NCBI GenBank assembly: GCA_036001225.1
Contig: DASYUM010000190.1
Span: 1 to 19,832 of the forward strand
Direction: 5' to 3'
From: DASYUM01 sp036001225
GTDB taxonomy: Bacteria > Methylomirabilota > Methylomirabilia > Rokubacteriales > DASRDR01
DNA length: 19,832 bases
Shown here: positions 1-6,558 of the stretch, one piece after another
Numbering within the stretch: the first letter of the stretch is position 1
How the letters are laid out: each line of letters opens with the position of its first letter
The notes under the pieces: generated by a model
What the model was told of the DNA's origin: nothing
The model's input: the letters and a program-made list of their open reading frames with translations, nothing else
Database searches by the model: none
Made by a program: the position numbers and the translations under genes

Positions 1-118
1 TCTGGCCGGGGACACGCAGCAGCGACGCCACCCGCCCCGCGTTGGGGTTGGTCACCAGGACCTGCAGCACGATCAGCGCGAGGCCTCCGGCCAGCATACC
101 GCGCAGCCCGGAACGCAT
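1..118 (-). CDS. small membrane protein, C-terminus cut off by the window edge
   Basis: This is the leftmost reading frame and runs off the window. The ATG at 118 overlaps the stop of the upstream 30-aa gene as TGATG. The visible 39 codons give an Arg-rich start, a hydrophobic helix at about residues 7-22 and a polar stretch. They match the first 39 residues of the complete 88-aa protein at 18954-19220, except for Met instead of Val at residue 8. The family is not recognised. A single N-terminal helix followed by a polar tail fits a virion inner-membrane protein, which is inferred from its place in the structural operon. Confidence 0.75.
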   Translation of the reverse strand, partial: MRSGLRGMLAGGLALIVLQVLVTNPNAGRVASLLRVPGQ

Positions 119-210
119 CAGATCCCCAACCGCCCGACGAGATCGCCGGCGGTGACCTGGGCGAGCACCCACAGCCCGGCGATGACCAGCAGCGCCCCGG
201 AGGCGTTCAC
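118..210 (-). CDS. 30-aa single-helix membrane peptide
   Basis: The protein is only 30 aa and is almost entirely one hydrophobic helix (about residues 4-21) with a short C-terminal polar end. The GTG start at 210 overlaps the stop of the upstream 192-aa gene as GTGA, and its own stop overlaps the next ATG as TGATG, so the frame is fixed from both sides. The second copy at 19220-19312 encodes an identical peptide despite nucleotide changes and an ATG instead of GTG. This is good evidence that it is a real, constrained gene. Mini membrane proteins of this size are typical of membrane-containing tailless phages. The exact role is unknown. Confidence 0.75.
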   Translation of the reverse strand: MNASGALLVIAGLWVLAQVTAGDLVGRLGI

Positions 211-785
211 GATCCGGTCTCCTTGGCCTTGGCCTTCGCCTTCGCTGCCGCCTGGGCACCGATCCCGCCGACCGCGGCGCCGACCGCGCCGGCATCGCCG
301 CTGCCGGCCTGGTAAGGCTTGTTGAGGAACTTCGCGCGGAGCCAGCCCTTGACCATCGGGGGCCCGCCGCGCAGGTAGGCGAGCACCAGGGCCCACACCA
401 GAGCGCCCAGCACGAACCCGGCGCCGTCGTTGACCGCGCCACCCGGGCCCTTCACCCGGGGCAGGGCCCGGCCGCCGCCTGCAGGGGGATTCTCGTCGCC
501 GGTGCCCTGGTCAGCGCCCTCCGCTGGTGCGCGCTCGTCATCGGCGGGGGCTTCGTCGCGTTCGGTGACGCCGGACTCCCACGCCTCGATGGCACCCGCG
601 GTGTCGCGGGTCTCGTCGTCGAGGTCCTCGAACGAGCGGCCCTCGACACCGGCCTGGTAGGCGGACTGGCGGCGCCCGTCGCCGGCAGCCGCCTGGGCGC
701 GCATCGCGGCGATCTCGCTCTTGGTGGGCGGCCCGAAGTCCTCCGCCCGCCCGGCCTTGGTGGCCCGGGTCTGCGCGCCAGCCAC
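207..785 (-). CDS. single-pass membrane protein with acidic linker and Lys/Ala tail
   Basis: The 192-aa protein has four parts. There is a polar N-terminal half containing an Asp/Glu-rich segment around residues 50-75. A Pro/Gly/acidic linker follows (about 78-115), then one strong transmembrane helix (about 122-139). A basic, Ala/Lys-repeating C-terminus follows, with alternating AKAKAKAK near residues 181-188. The start is a GTG at 785, nine bases after the previous stop, with only a weak ribosome site. A diverged copy (19309-19832) changes mainly the linker, whereas the helix and the region after it are nearly unchanged. The place in the capsid operon and the membrane topology suggest a virion membrane protein. 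No known family was recognised. Confidence 0.75.
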   Translation of the reverse strand: MAGAQTRATKAGRAEDFGPPTKSEIAAMRAQAAAGDGRRQSAYQAGVEGRSFEDLDDETRDTAGAIEAWESGVTERDEAPADDERAPAEGADQGTGDENPPAGGGRALPRVKGPGGAVNDGAGFVLGALVWALVLAYLRGGPPMVKGWLRAKFLNKPYQAGSGDAGAVGAAVGGIGAQAAAKAKAKAKETGS

Positions 786-794
786 CGGGCCGGC

Positions 795-1316
795 CTACGC
801 GACCGGGGCGACGCGGGGGGCGTCGATGCGGTTGTGGTGACGGTGGTCGAGCGGGATCGGATGCGACACCCCGACGCGCTCGAGGTACGCGACGATCGCC
901 GCGGGGCCGCCGCCGGTACCGGTGCGGGCATCGGGCTCGAGGTCGACGACCTGGATCACCCGGGCCAGCTCGACGACGTCGACGCCGCGCCCGTCGAGCG
1001 GGTCGCGGTAGCTGACCGTGACGGTGTCGCCCTCGTGGAGCTCCGGCAACACGATCGGGGGCAGCTCCCCCTCGACGGCGGGGGCGCGGGCCTCGTCGAG
1101 CGCTCCTTGGGCCGCGGCCAGCTCGGCGCGGGCCTTCGCGAGCTCGTGCTCGAACACCCGGCGCTGGTAGTCGAGCTGCGCCCGGTAGTCGTCAGCGACG
1201 GGCGGAGCCGGGCGCTGGTAGTCGACGAGCGGCTTCTGCTCGGCCACGGCGGCGGCGTCGGGATGGGCGACGGGGTTGGCCTCGGTGCCCGGGTAGCGGG
1301 GGGTGGGGTCGGACAT
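795..1316 (-). CDS. putative structural protein with coiled coil, 173 aa
   Basis: The start ATG at 1316 is preceded by a clear GAGGAG ribosome site six bases upstream. Residues about 44-80 form a heptad-like helical region rich in Ala, Glu and Arg, which looks like a coiled coil. The following part (about 90-165) has short hydrophobic beta-like stretches. The N-terminal 40 residues are Pro/Ala-rich and probably disordered. It lies between the one-helix protein downstream of the MCP and the 192-aa membrane protein, so a virion role is likely but inferred. The family is not recognised. The stop is TAG at 795. Confidence 0.75.
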   Translation of the reverse strand: MSDPTPRYPGTEANPVAHPDAAAVAEQKPLVDYQRPAPPVADDYRAQLDYQRRVFEHELAKARAELAAAQGALDEARAPAVEGELPPIVLPELHEGDTVTVSYRDPLDGRGVDVVELARVIQVVDLEPDARTGTGGGPAAIVAYLERVGVSHPIPLDHRHHNRIDAPRVAPVA

Positions 1317-1326
1317 GGGCTGCTCC

Positions 1327-1623
1327 TCAGCTCTTGCCGGCGTTCACGGACGCCTTGAAGGGGCCGACGCGGATCGAGGTCGCGGCGCCGATGAACCCGG
1401 CCGTCACCGCGAGCAGCGCCCCGAACCAGAACAGGGGCGAGTCGGGTGACCAGGGCCGGTCGCTGTTGCCCTCCGCGAGCGCGGGGCCGGCGGACTGGCC
1501 GAGGTCCGACATCGTCGACGGGACGCTGGCGCCGAGGACGGTGGGCTTGAGGCCGTAGATGCCGGCGTCGAAGCGGTCCCAGCGGCGGTGCACGCCGCCC
1601 CGGACCTTCAGGCCGCTGTGCAT
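1327..1623 (-). CDS. 98-aa protein with C-terminal membrane helix, downstream of the MCP
   Basis: The ATG at 1623 lies one base after the MCP stop; an in-frame ATG at 1635 would overlap the MCP gene. The first 60 residues are polar, with a basic Arg-rich start. Residues about 64-85 form one hydrophobic helix rich in Phe, Ala and Gly, followed by a short basic tail. The stop is ten bases upstream of the next gene. The position directly after the major capsid gene suggests a membrane-anchored virion component that tethers the shell to an internal membrane. That is an inference from context; no family is recognised. Confidence 0.75.
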   Translation of the reverse strand: MHSGLKVRGGVHRRWDRFDAGIYGLKPTVLGASVPSTMSDLGQSAGPALAEGNSDRPWSPDSPLFWFGALLAVTAGFIGAATSIRVGPFKASVNAGKS

Positions 1624-1624
1624 G

Positions 1625-2827
1625 TCAGGCCCCAACGGCCCCGGTGAACAGGGTCTCCTGCACGTACTGGAACGCGGGGGTGGTCAGCGAGACGCCGTTG
1701 GCGACCTCGATGTTGAGCCGCAGCTCGGTGGCGGCGCCCTCGTCGATCGAGTCTCGGAACGCGTGCTCCGAGGCCCAGTCGAAGACCCCGAAGCCCTGGA
1801 AACGACCGAAGTCGCAGGAGAACAGGTCCTCGTTGCGGAACGACAGGTTGGTCCCGTCCCTCCACCGCTGGGGCTCTGTGTTCCCGCCGTACAACCAGCT
1901 CAGCCCGGCGAAGTTGGTGTCATGCACCCGCAGCGGCGCCGGCGTGGCGCCGTTGAGGAGCTGCCACCACACCCGCATCAGCTGCCGGCCGACGCCCTGG
2001 CCGGCGAGGCGGACCTCGTTGGGGCCAACCGTGAAACCGGTCTGGCGGGTCTCGATGATCGAATGGAACACCGAGAGGTCGGGGACGACGATGTTGCCGT
2101 CGGGCCCGAGCGGGATGCTGTAGACCTCGGCCTCGAAGTCGAAGGACCCGGTGATGACCGCGGTGGCGGCGCCGGTCAGGGTGAACAGCTCGTTGCTGAG
2201 CGCCATGTCGAGCGTCAGCTCGAGATCGGTCGCGGAGGTCTGGGCGAAGATCGCGCCGGTGAGGTCGACCTTGTCGTACGCGATCGGGATGTACCAGGTC
2301 AGGTCGATGTCGTAGGTCGTCGGGGCGCCGACGATCGCGGTGACGTTCTGGCCGAGGCCCCAGCTCTCGCCCGACAGGGACAGGGTGCCCTGGTTGACCT
2401 GCGTGCCCGGCGAGGCGCCGGTGATCCCGCGCACGACGCCGCGGTCGTTGAGGTCCCCGCGGGCCATCATCTCGCGGGCCTTGATGGGCCAGCCCCGGTA
2501 GTTGTGCAGGTTGGACTGGCCGTTGGCCGAGAACCGGATCGACCGCAGGAGGTTGTAGGGCCACGCTGCGGTGGTCGCCGCGGTGCCGCCTCCGAGGGTC
2601 ACGACCACCTGGCCCTTGAAGTTGACCCAGATCCCACCCAAGATCCCGGCCTGGCGGATGTCCACGTTCAGGGGCAGGCCGTGGCCAGGGAACTGCTGGG
2701 CGCCCAGCGAGATGTTCTCGCCCCTCGTGAGCTCAAAAAACAGCTCGGGGTTGATGCTCGTCGCGGGGATGAGCACCCCCTGCATCGGGACGGTGGGCAC
2801 CGGCGTGCCCGAGCGAGTGCCGACCAT
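1625..2827 (-). CDS. major capsid protein, double-jelly-roll type (putative)
   Basis: This is the longest clear structural gene, at 400 aa, within the size range of DJR coat proteins. It is rich in beta strands, aromatics and Gly/Asn turns, with almost no charge clusters. Residues 64-78 form a strand pair. Residues 89-104 read WPYNLLRSIRFSANGQ, resembling the conserved first-barrel segment of tectivirus-like MCPs (aromatic-Pro-x-x-Leu-Leu followed by a strand ending in NGQ). A second barrel-like half spans about 175-395, with a WYIPIAYD strand leading into a segment rich in Thr and Leu. The ATG directly follows the TAG of the upstream gene. The neighbours (mini membrane proteins, packaging ATPase, peptidoglycan hydrolases) fit the call. 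The fold is inferred from pattern, so a structure prediction should decide between DJR and other beta-rich coats. Confidence 0.75.
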   Translation of the reverse strand: MVGTRSGTPVPTVPMQGVLIPATSINPELFFELTRGENISLGAQQFPGHGLPLNVDIRQAGILGGIWVNFKGQVVVTLGGGTAATTAAWPYNLLRSIRFSANGQSNLHNYRGWPIKAREMMARGDLNDRGVVRGITGASPGTQVNQGTLSLSGESWGLGQNVTAIVGAPTTYDIDLTWYIPIAYDKVDLTGAIFAQTSATDLELTLDMALSNELFTLTGAATAVITGSFDFEAEVYSIPLGPDGNIVVPDLSVFHSIIETRQTGFTVGPNEVRLAGQGVGRQLMRVWWQLLNGATPAPLRVHDTNFAGLSWLYGGNTEPQRWRDGTNLSFRNEDLFSCDFGRFQGFGVFDWASEHAFRDSIDEGAATELRLNIEVANGVSLTTPAFQYVQETLFTGAVGA

Positions 2828-2971
2828 CTACGCAGCCCCCTTGTGGGTGAACGCGACGAAGCGCGCCAGACCGAGTTGGGGCCAGCGGTTCGCGGCGACC
2901 TCAGCGGCGAAGTTCGCCAGGAGGCTCACGCCGGCGACCGCCAGCCAGAACGAGGCACGACGGCCAGCCAT
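2828..2971 (-). CDS. 47-aa single-helix membrane protein before the MCP
   Basis: The ATG at 2971 overlaps the stop of the 30-aa gene upstream as TGATG, and the stop TAG directly touches the MCP start codon. The peptide has a basic N-terminus (Arg at 4-5), a hydrophobic helix at about residues 8-26 and a basic C-terminus. This layout predicts a single-pass membrane protein. With its upstream partner it forms a translationally coupled pair feeding into the MCP. Small membrane peptides surrounding the coat gene are common in membrane-containing tailless phages. No specific homologue is recognised. Confidence 0.75.
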   Translation of the reverse strand: MAGRRASFWLAVAGVSLLANFAAEVAANRWPQLGLARFVAFTHKGAA

Positions 2972-3063
2972 CAGCGGCCGGTCTTGGCCCGGTAACGCTC
3001 GAGCCCCATCTGGGCGGCGACCGCGATGACCGCGATCCAGAGAATGGACTTCACGTTCGGCAT
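2971..3063 (-). CDS. 30-aa membrane peptide, first gene of the capsid operon
   Basis: The start ATG at 3063 has an excellent ribosome site, GAGGAGG eight bases upstream, the strongest in this part of the window. It opens with MPNVKSILWIAVIAV, a hydrophobic helix at about residues 6-18, and ends in a basic tail. The stop overlaps the next ATG as TGATG. It is the promoter-proximal gene of the leftward unit containing the MCP, downstream of the conserved GACACCTC-N9-TTGAGAG element. The role is unknown; a virion membrane peptide is the simplest reading. Confidence 0.75.
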   Translation of the reverse strand: MPNVKSILWIAVIAVAAQMGLERYRAKTGR

Positions 3064-3119
3064 CGCCGGGGCCTCCTCGAGCGAGTTCGAGGGGCACCAC
3101 GCGCTGGACACCAGGGCGG

Positions 3120-3143
3120 CTCTCAAGCCGTCAGCGAGGTGTC
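3120..3143 (-). promoter_or_regulatory. conserved late-operon element, copy 2
   Basis: On the minus strand this reads GACACCTC, nine bases, then TTGAGAG. It shares 19 of 24 positions and the same spacing with the element at 6566-6589. It lies 57 bases upstream of the start codon of the capsid operon, in the divergent spacer between 3063 and 3235. I infer a phage-specific promoter or activator/repressor site controlling the leftward late genes. It does not look like a standard -35/-10 pair. Confidence 0.55.
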
Positions 3144-3163
3144 TTTCCCCCGGCGGCTACCGT

Positions 3164-3191
3164 CCGGGCCCGGGCGACCCTCCCGGCCCGG
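3164..3191. other. GC-rich hairpin in a divergent spacer
   Basis: The sequence CCGGG-C-CCGGG, a seven-base loop, then CCCGG-CCCGG can fold into a ten-pair stem with one bulged base. It lies between the two divergent genes starting at 3063 and 3235. There is no T-run on either side, so a terminator is doubtful. A regulatory or insulating structure is possible. Confidence 0.3.
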
Positions 3192-3222
3192 TGGATCAGT
3201 CCTGGCCGGCAGGGCGCCCACC

Positions 3223-3228
3223 TACGCT
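3223..3228 (+). promoter_or_regulatory. candidate -10 box for a leaderless transcript
   Basis: TACGCT fits the actinobacterial -10 pattern TANNNT and ends six bases before the ATG at 3235. Transcription would therefore begin at or next to the start codon. The following gene has no Shine-Dalgarno sequence, consistent with leaderless expression. No convincing -35 is visible. Confidence 0.45.
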
Positions 3229-3234
3229 TGGCGC

Positions 3235-3480
3235 ATGATCGACACCACCGGCCGCCACCCATCGACCGTCGCCATCGCCCGCCACTTCGGCTCCCAGGTC
3301 GCACCGACGCCGGACGGCCCGGGCGGGGCGGACACGCTCGTCGAGGCCTGGTGCGATCAGCTCGCAGCCGAAATCCTCGGCTGCTTAGGCGACGACCCCG
3401 AGCTCGTCACCGGGCTGCGGAAGCTGCTCGAGGCGCGCGATTGCTTCGCCCGCGCCCACCGAGTGGCAGCACTCGGCTAG
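3235..3480 (+). CDS. small helical protein, 81 aa, inserted between two leftward blocks
   Basis: This rightward gene lies between the ATPase block and the capsid block, both leftward. The ATG at 3235 is preceded by TANNNT and no ribosome site, suggesting a leaderless mRNA. The C-terminal half (residues about 36-81) is helical and includes RKLLEARDCFARAHR. This pattern is like small helical proteins of unknown function common in actinophages, where a segment near KLLEAKDxFVRA recurs. Its 3' end overlaps the convergent 129-aa gene by four bases. The function is unknown; regulation of the neighbouring late operon is a possibility from position only. Confidence 0.65.
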   Translation: MIDTTGRHPSTVAIARHFGSQVAPTPDGPGGADTLVEAWCDQLAAEILGCLGDDPELVTGLRKLLEARDCFARAHRVAALG

Positions 3481-3866
3481 GTGGCCATGAAAGGTGACCT
3501 GGTGGACTCGCGGGTGGACTCGAATTCGGCGTTCGCCGAGCTGACCGCCACGGCGCGAGCCTCCTCGAGCGAGGTCAGCTCGTTGCTGTAGCGGTCGGTG
3601 ATCTCGGTCTTGAGCAGCTCGTAGCCCTCAGTGAGGTCGCCCAGCTCGTCCTGCATGGCCTGGCGGGCAGCGCTATAGCGCTCACTGCAGACGCGCTCGG
3701 CATCGGTGATGCTCTGGTCGCGCTTGGACATGGCCTTATCCAGGATGACCCGGGCAGCCTCGATCTGGTTGCGGACATCGGCGAGCCGCGCCTTGTCCGC
3801 TTCGACGTCAGCGGGCACCTTGTCGGTGGAGTCGTCGGTGGTGGCGTTGTCGGTGCTCTTGCTCAT
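3477..3866 (-). CDS. coiled-coil protein, 129 aa, last gene of the packaging block
   Basis: The ATG at 3866 has a GGAG ribosome site six bases upstream, just inside the end of the ATPase gene. After a Thr/Ser/Asp-rich N-terminus (residues 1-20), residues about 20-110 form a continuous, highly charged helix with coiled-coil character. A short Ser/Thr/Arg tail follows. It is tightly linked to the packaging ATPase. A role as scaffold, packaging co-factor or assembly factor would fit, but that is inference; no family is recognised. Its end overlaps the convergent 81-aa gene. Confidence 0.75.
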   Translation of the reverse strand: MSKSTDNATTDDSTDKVPADVEADKARLADVRNQIEAARVILDKAMSKRDQSITDAERVCSERYSAARQAMQDELGDLTEGYELLKTEITDRYSNELTSLEEARAVAVSSANAEFESTRESTRSPFMAT

Positions 3867-3869
3867 CTC

Positions 3870-4697
3870 TCACTCCATCTCGACGAGCTGGTCGTCGTGT
3901 TGGTCGAAGCGTTGGCCGGTGCGGGCCGCCCGGGCGCGTTGGCGCGGGGGCAGCGGCGGCATCACGGTCATGAGCTGGGGGACGCTCTCCCACCACGCGA
4001 ACCCGGTCCACTTGCCCTTGTCGCCCGGGGCCGGGCGCCAGATCTCGGCGTGGACGGCCTCGAAGTCCTGCGGGGGGTACCCGATGTTGGCGGCGATGCG
4101 CTCGCGGTCGCGGTGGTGCGGGAGGTCGAAGACCGCGACATAGTCGGCCTGCGCCAGGTAGAGGGGGTTGATGTCGATGCTGCGGGGCTGGCAGGGCATG
4201 AACGACACCCGGTGATGGCGGCCCTGGTGCAGCAACCAGCGGGTGTTCGGCGGCGTGTAGCTGCCCCGGGTGAGCATGCCGCCCTCGTCGATCCAGAGCA
4301 TGCAGTCGCCCTTGACCATCGCGAGGCCGACCACCGCGTCCATGTCCTCGATGAAGGTCGGCGAGCGGGGGTCGGGGACGTAGCGCAGCGTGGAGCGGCG
4401 CCGGCGGCGGGGGTGGCCGAGCTCGTCGAGATCGAACGGCTCAGGCCACCGATCGGGGAACGGCTTCGAGAGCTTTTCGACGTGCTCGTCGTCGTCGAGG
4501 TCGCTGAGGTCGACGTCGCCGTTGGGGTCGATCAGCAACCGGTCCCCGTTGTAGGAGTCGAAGAACGCCCGGGCCAGGTAGCTCTTGCCCGATCCCTTCC
4601 GCCCCACGATCGTGATCCACTGCGGCACCGTGTCGTCGAGCTCGAGCACCGGTTCGAGCCGGCCCTCATCGCGCCCCACGTCCGCCAGCTGGCCCAT
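3870..4697 (-). CDS. genome-packaging ATPase, FtsK/HerA/A32-like (tectivirus P9 type)
   Basis: The 275-aa protein carries a P-loop, GRKGSGKS, at residues 32-39 after a hydrophobic strand (WITIV). A Walker B strand, CMLWIDEGG, sits at 132-140 with Asp137-Glu138. Gln170 in FMPCQPRS lies at the position of the post-Walker-B polar sensor. Arg160 and Arg163 in HQGRHHR are candidate arginine fingers. Length and motif spacing match packaging ATPases of DJR viruses, which drive DNA into preformed membrane-lined capsids. It starts directly after the TAG of the upstream gene. The presence of this enzyme with no terminase argues for a tailless virus. The last 25 residues are polar and may contact the vertex. 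Confidence 0.85.
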   Translation of the reverse strand: MGQLADVGRDEGRLEPVLELDDTVPQWITIVGRKGSGKSYLARAFFDSYNGDRLLIDPNGDVDLSDLDDDEHVEKLSKPFPDRWPEPFDLDELGHPRRRRRSTLRYVPDPRSPTFIEDMDAVVGLAMVKGDCMLWIDEGGMLTRGSYTPPNTRWLLHQGRHHRVSFMPCQPRSIDINPLYLAQADYVAVFDLPHHRDRERIAANIGYPPQDFEAVHAEIWRPAPGDKGKWTGFAWWESVPQLMTVMPPLPPRQRARAARTGQRFDQHDDQLVEME

Positions 4698-4937
4698 CTA
4701 GTTGACCGCCAGGAACATGCGGGCGAAGCACGACTCGACATCGGGGTCGCCGGCGTCGGGGTCCATCGCCCGCGCGCAGACCGGGGCGCCCGCGGGGTCG
4801 AAGTGGGCGGGCCACCACCACACCGGGCGGGTGCAGATCGAGCAGCGGCGCAGCTCGAGCGTGCCCTGGGCCACCATGGCCCGGCCCACCGTGGTCACCA
4901 CGACGTCGTCGTCGAGGAAGCACGGCTGCAGCTGCAT
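4698..4937 (-). CDS. 79-aa zinc-binding-type protein
   Basis: The ATG at 4937 overlaps the stop of the upstream gene as TGATG. Cysteines sit at residues 6, 32, 35, 54 and 70, with a CSIC knuckle at 32-35 followed by an aromatic patch (VWWWPAHF) and Cys54. This pattern suggests a small zinc ribbon formed by Cys32, Cys35, Cys54 and either Cys70 or a His. It stops directly at the ATPase start codon, so the two are probably translated together. The function is unknown; a packaging or transcription co-factor is possible. Confidence 0.7.
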   Translation of the reverse strand: MQLQPCFLDDDVVVTTVGRAMVAQGTLELRRCSICTRPVWWWPAHFDPAGAPVCARAMDPDAGDPDVESCFARMFLAVN

Positions 4938-5602
4938 CAGGCGAACGGGCGCTCGTCGGGCCCGGGAGCGAGTGGGCATCCGAGCTGGTGGCCGCTGAGG
5001 GCCCTGCAGCTCGGACAGCCGTCGACGGGGACATGCCCGCGGGTCTCGTCGTTGAGCACCTTGGCGAGCCCACCGTCGGCGTGGGCCAGGTGCTCGAGCA
5101 GGGCCTCGGGGTCGATGTCGTCGACCTCGTCGGGGGTCAGCTGACCGTTGAGCAACGCCCGGGCCCGGGCCAGTTCCCGCAGAGACTCCTCGTCGCCGAG
5201 CTCCTCGATGAGCGGCGTGGCGTCGTCGAGCAACGTGTTGGCCCGGTCGACGAGCTCGTCGAGCGGGTCGGCGGTCACCGCCTGGCCCTCGACGACGTCG
5301 ACGCCCTGGCCCCGGGGTGTTTCATGAGGGGAAACGTCAAAACCCCGTCCGGAGCTCTCCTCCGGCACGCCCGCGGGGCCAGGGTCGTCGATCTTCGAGA
5401 GCGCCCGGTTGGCGAGCCGGCCGAGCACCGCGGCGGCGCCGGCGGCGACCGCGGACCAGAACGCCTGGCGCTTCGCCGCCTCGAGCAGCTCGCCGGCGAT
5501 CTCGCCGGCGCCGTCGCGGAGCCAGCTGAGCACCGCGAACCGCCGATGCAGCCCGGCGACGTGCTCGGCCCGTTCGATCTCCTCGAGCTCGTCGGGGCTC
5601 AT
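4937..5602 (-). CDS. 221-aa protein with a helical core and C-terminal zinc knuckle
   Basis: The start overlaps the upstream stop as ATGA. The N-terminal part is helical, with a more hydrophobic Ala-rich helix at about residues 47-66 that may associate with membrane. A Pro/Gly linker lies at about 72-100. A second, acidic helical region follows (about 110-187). The C-terminus has GCPSCRALSGHQLGC at 195-209, giving a C-x2-C-x5-H-x3-C zinc-knuckle-like motif. The gene is part of the tight block leading to the packaging ATPase. No family is recognised. DNA or RNA binding through the knuckle is a reasonable guess. Confidence 0.75.
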   Translation of the reverse strand: MSPDELEEIERAEHVAGLHRRFAVLSWLRDGAGEIAGELLEAAKRQAFWSAVAAGAAAVLGRLANRALSKIDDPGPAGVPEESSGRGFDVSPHETPRGQGVDVVEGQAVTADPLDELVDRANTLLDDATPLIEELGDEESLRELARARALLNGQLTPDEVDDIDPEALLEHLAHADGGLAKVLNDETRGHVPVDGCPSCRALSGHQLGCPLAPGPDERPFA

Positions 5603-6066
5603 CGGGCCAACCTCGAGGCGATACCCGACGGCGGGGCCTGCGGGGAGGGCCCGGCGGCGACGGTCTCGGCGAGATCCTCCACATCAGCCGTCGGGAGGTT
5701 GGCGATCTGGGCGGCGAGCTCGCGATCGGCGAGGTCTTCCTCACGGAAGTTGCGCAGCCCGTAGCGCCCAGTCGACATGACCAGGGTGACGCCGTCGACG
5801 AGGTCCTCGCTCCCGGCGCCGCTCACCGGCGCATGCCGGGCCGCGAGACGCCCGAGGGGCCCGCCGATCGCAGCCTCGTCGTCGTCGGTGGCCACCCACA
5901 CGTGCGGTGGGAGCCACGGCCGCCGGCGGGCCCGCCACCACCGCACCCCCTCCGTGACCAGGCCGACGAGCTCGCCGGCGAGCTTGCTGATCAGATCCCG
6001 GTACCCGGCGACCTCGAGCGGGTCGAGCTCAGGGGTAGATGCCGGGGACGATGTCACCGGCGGCAT
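5599..6066 (-). CDS. unknown protein, about 155 aa
   Basis: I chose the ATG at 6066 because it gives a 38-base overlap with the end of the upstream gene. The same frame stays open to 6294, but there it is Ser/Pro-rich and antagonistic to the better-looking upstream gene; a GTG at 6057 is also possible. The protein has a helical N-terminal region followed by a Trp/Arg-rich segment (WWRARRRPWLPP), then a mixed alpha/beta central part and an acidic helical C-terminus. Its stop overlaps the next start as ATGA. The function is unknown. Confidence 0.6.
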   Translation of the reverse strand: MPPVTSSPASTPELDPLEVAGYRDLISKLAGELVGLVTEGVRWWRARRRPWLPPHVWVATDDDEAAIGGPLGRLAARHAPVSGAGSEDLVDGVTLVMSTGRYGLRNFREEDLADRELAAQIANLPTADVEDLAETVAAGPSPQAPPSGIASRLAR

Positions 6067-6547
6067 CGCGCTCGGCCCGCGAGATGCTCCGCCACCGTCG
6101 TTGGCCTCGAGCATGGCGTCGACCAACGGGGTCGGGCGGCTCGCCGACGACGACGACAGGCTCGGGCTCGGCGACGGGGGGCTCGTCGACGTCGCCGGCG
6201 GGCGGGGCCGGAACCCCGGCAGGCTCGACGTCAGCCCCTCGTCCTCGCTGGTCGTCGGCGAAGCCGGCGGCTCGGGTGTCGTCACGGTAGGCACGCACCT
6301 TTCGGATCTCGCGGCCGCTCGGAAGCGCGACCGTCGACGGCACGGTCAGGTCGATGACCTCATCGCCCACCGCGGGGGCCTGGCGGCGGCCGATCGCCCG
6401 GGCCATCACGCTGTGCACGCACCCCTCGGTCGGACATGGGCCCCGCCACGTGAGCCGCCCGGGCGGCGAGGTCGTCTCGACGACATGACCGGCGGGGCAG
6501 CGCCCACGTACCGGGATGCCGCCGCGAGTCGCCATGGCGCCCACCAT
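6029..6547 (-). CDS. zinc-ribbon protein, first gene of the packaging block
   Basis: The N-terminal 50 residues contain a compact zinc-binding pattern: CPAGH at 17-21 and CPTEGC at 38-43, separated by a Gly/Pro-rich turn. The middle is a short beta-like domain (about 60-85). The remainder (about 90-150) is an acidic Pro/Val linker ending in a small basic segment. The ATG at 6547 gives 172 aa. An in-frame ATG at 6535 follows GGTGGG and could be the true start. The gene heads the leftward block that includes the ATPase and lies directly downstream of the conserved GACACCTC-N9-TTGAGAG element. A role in late transcription or packaging is possible but not shown. Confidence 0.65.
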   Translation of the reverse strand: MVGAMATRGGIPVRGRCPAGHVVETTSPPGRLTWRGPCPTEGCVHSVMARAIGRRQAPAVGDEVIDLTVPSTVALPSGREIRKVRAYRDDTRAAGFADDQRGRGADVEPAGVPAPPAGDVDEPPVAEPEPVVVVGEPPDPVGRRHARGQRRWRSISRAERDAAGDIVPGIYP

Positions 6548-6558
6548 CGGTGGACGGT

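Larger units (their letters stand above)
1..739. repeat. left copy of the diverged long terminal repeat
   Basis: This stretch aligns base for base with 19103-19832. The first 180 bases carry a single difference (near position 98). Substitutions then accumulate, with a 3-nt indel near 244 and a 6-nt indel near 530. By eye the two copies are about 93-94 percent identical. Each copy holds the same three genes in the same order. The offset is 19,102 bases at the left and 19,093 at the right. The copy starts at the first base of the window, inside a gene, so the true extent is unknown. It may be terminal redundancy of a circular genome or the start of a neighbouring related unit. Confidence 0.9.

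Noticed and set aside
1559..2995. 478-codon plus-strand open frame opposite the MCP
   Set aside because: It is antisense to the well-supported MCP, rich in Arg/Gly/Asp/Val of the sort produced by GC-rich antisense frames, and has no ribosome site.
3897..5144. 415-codon plus-strand open frame opposite the ATPase
   Set aside because: The opposite strand holds Walker A and B motifs and tightly coupled starts. This frame is low-complexity Val/Glu/Arg.
6067..6294. N-terminal extension of the 5599 gene to 6294
   Set aside because: It would overlap more than 260 bases of the zinc-ribbon gene and is Ser/Pro low complexity. A start near 6066 is simpler.
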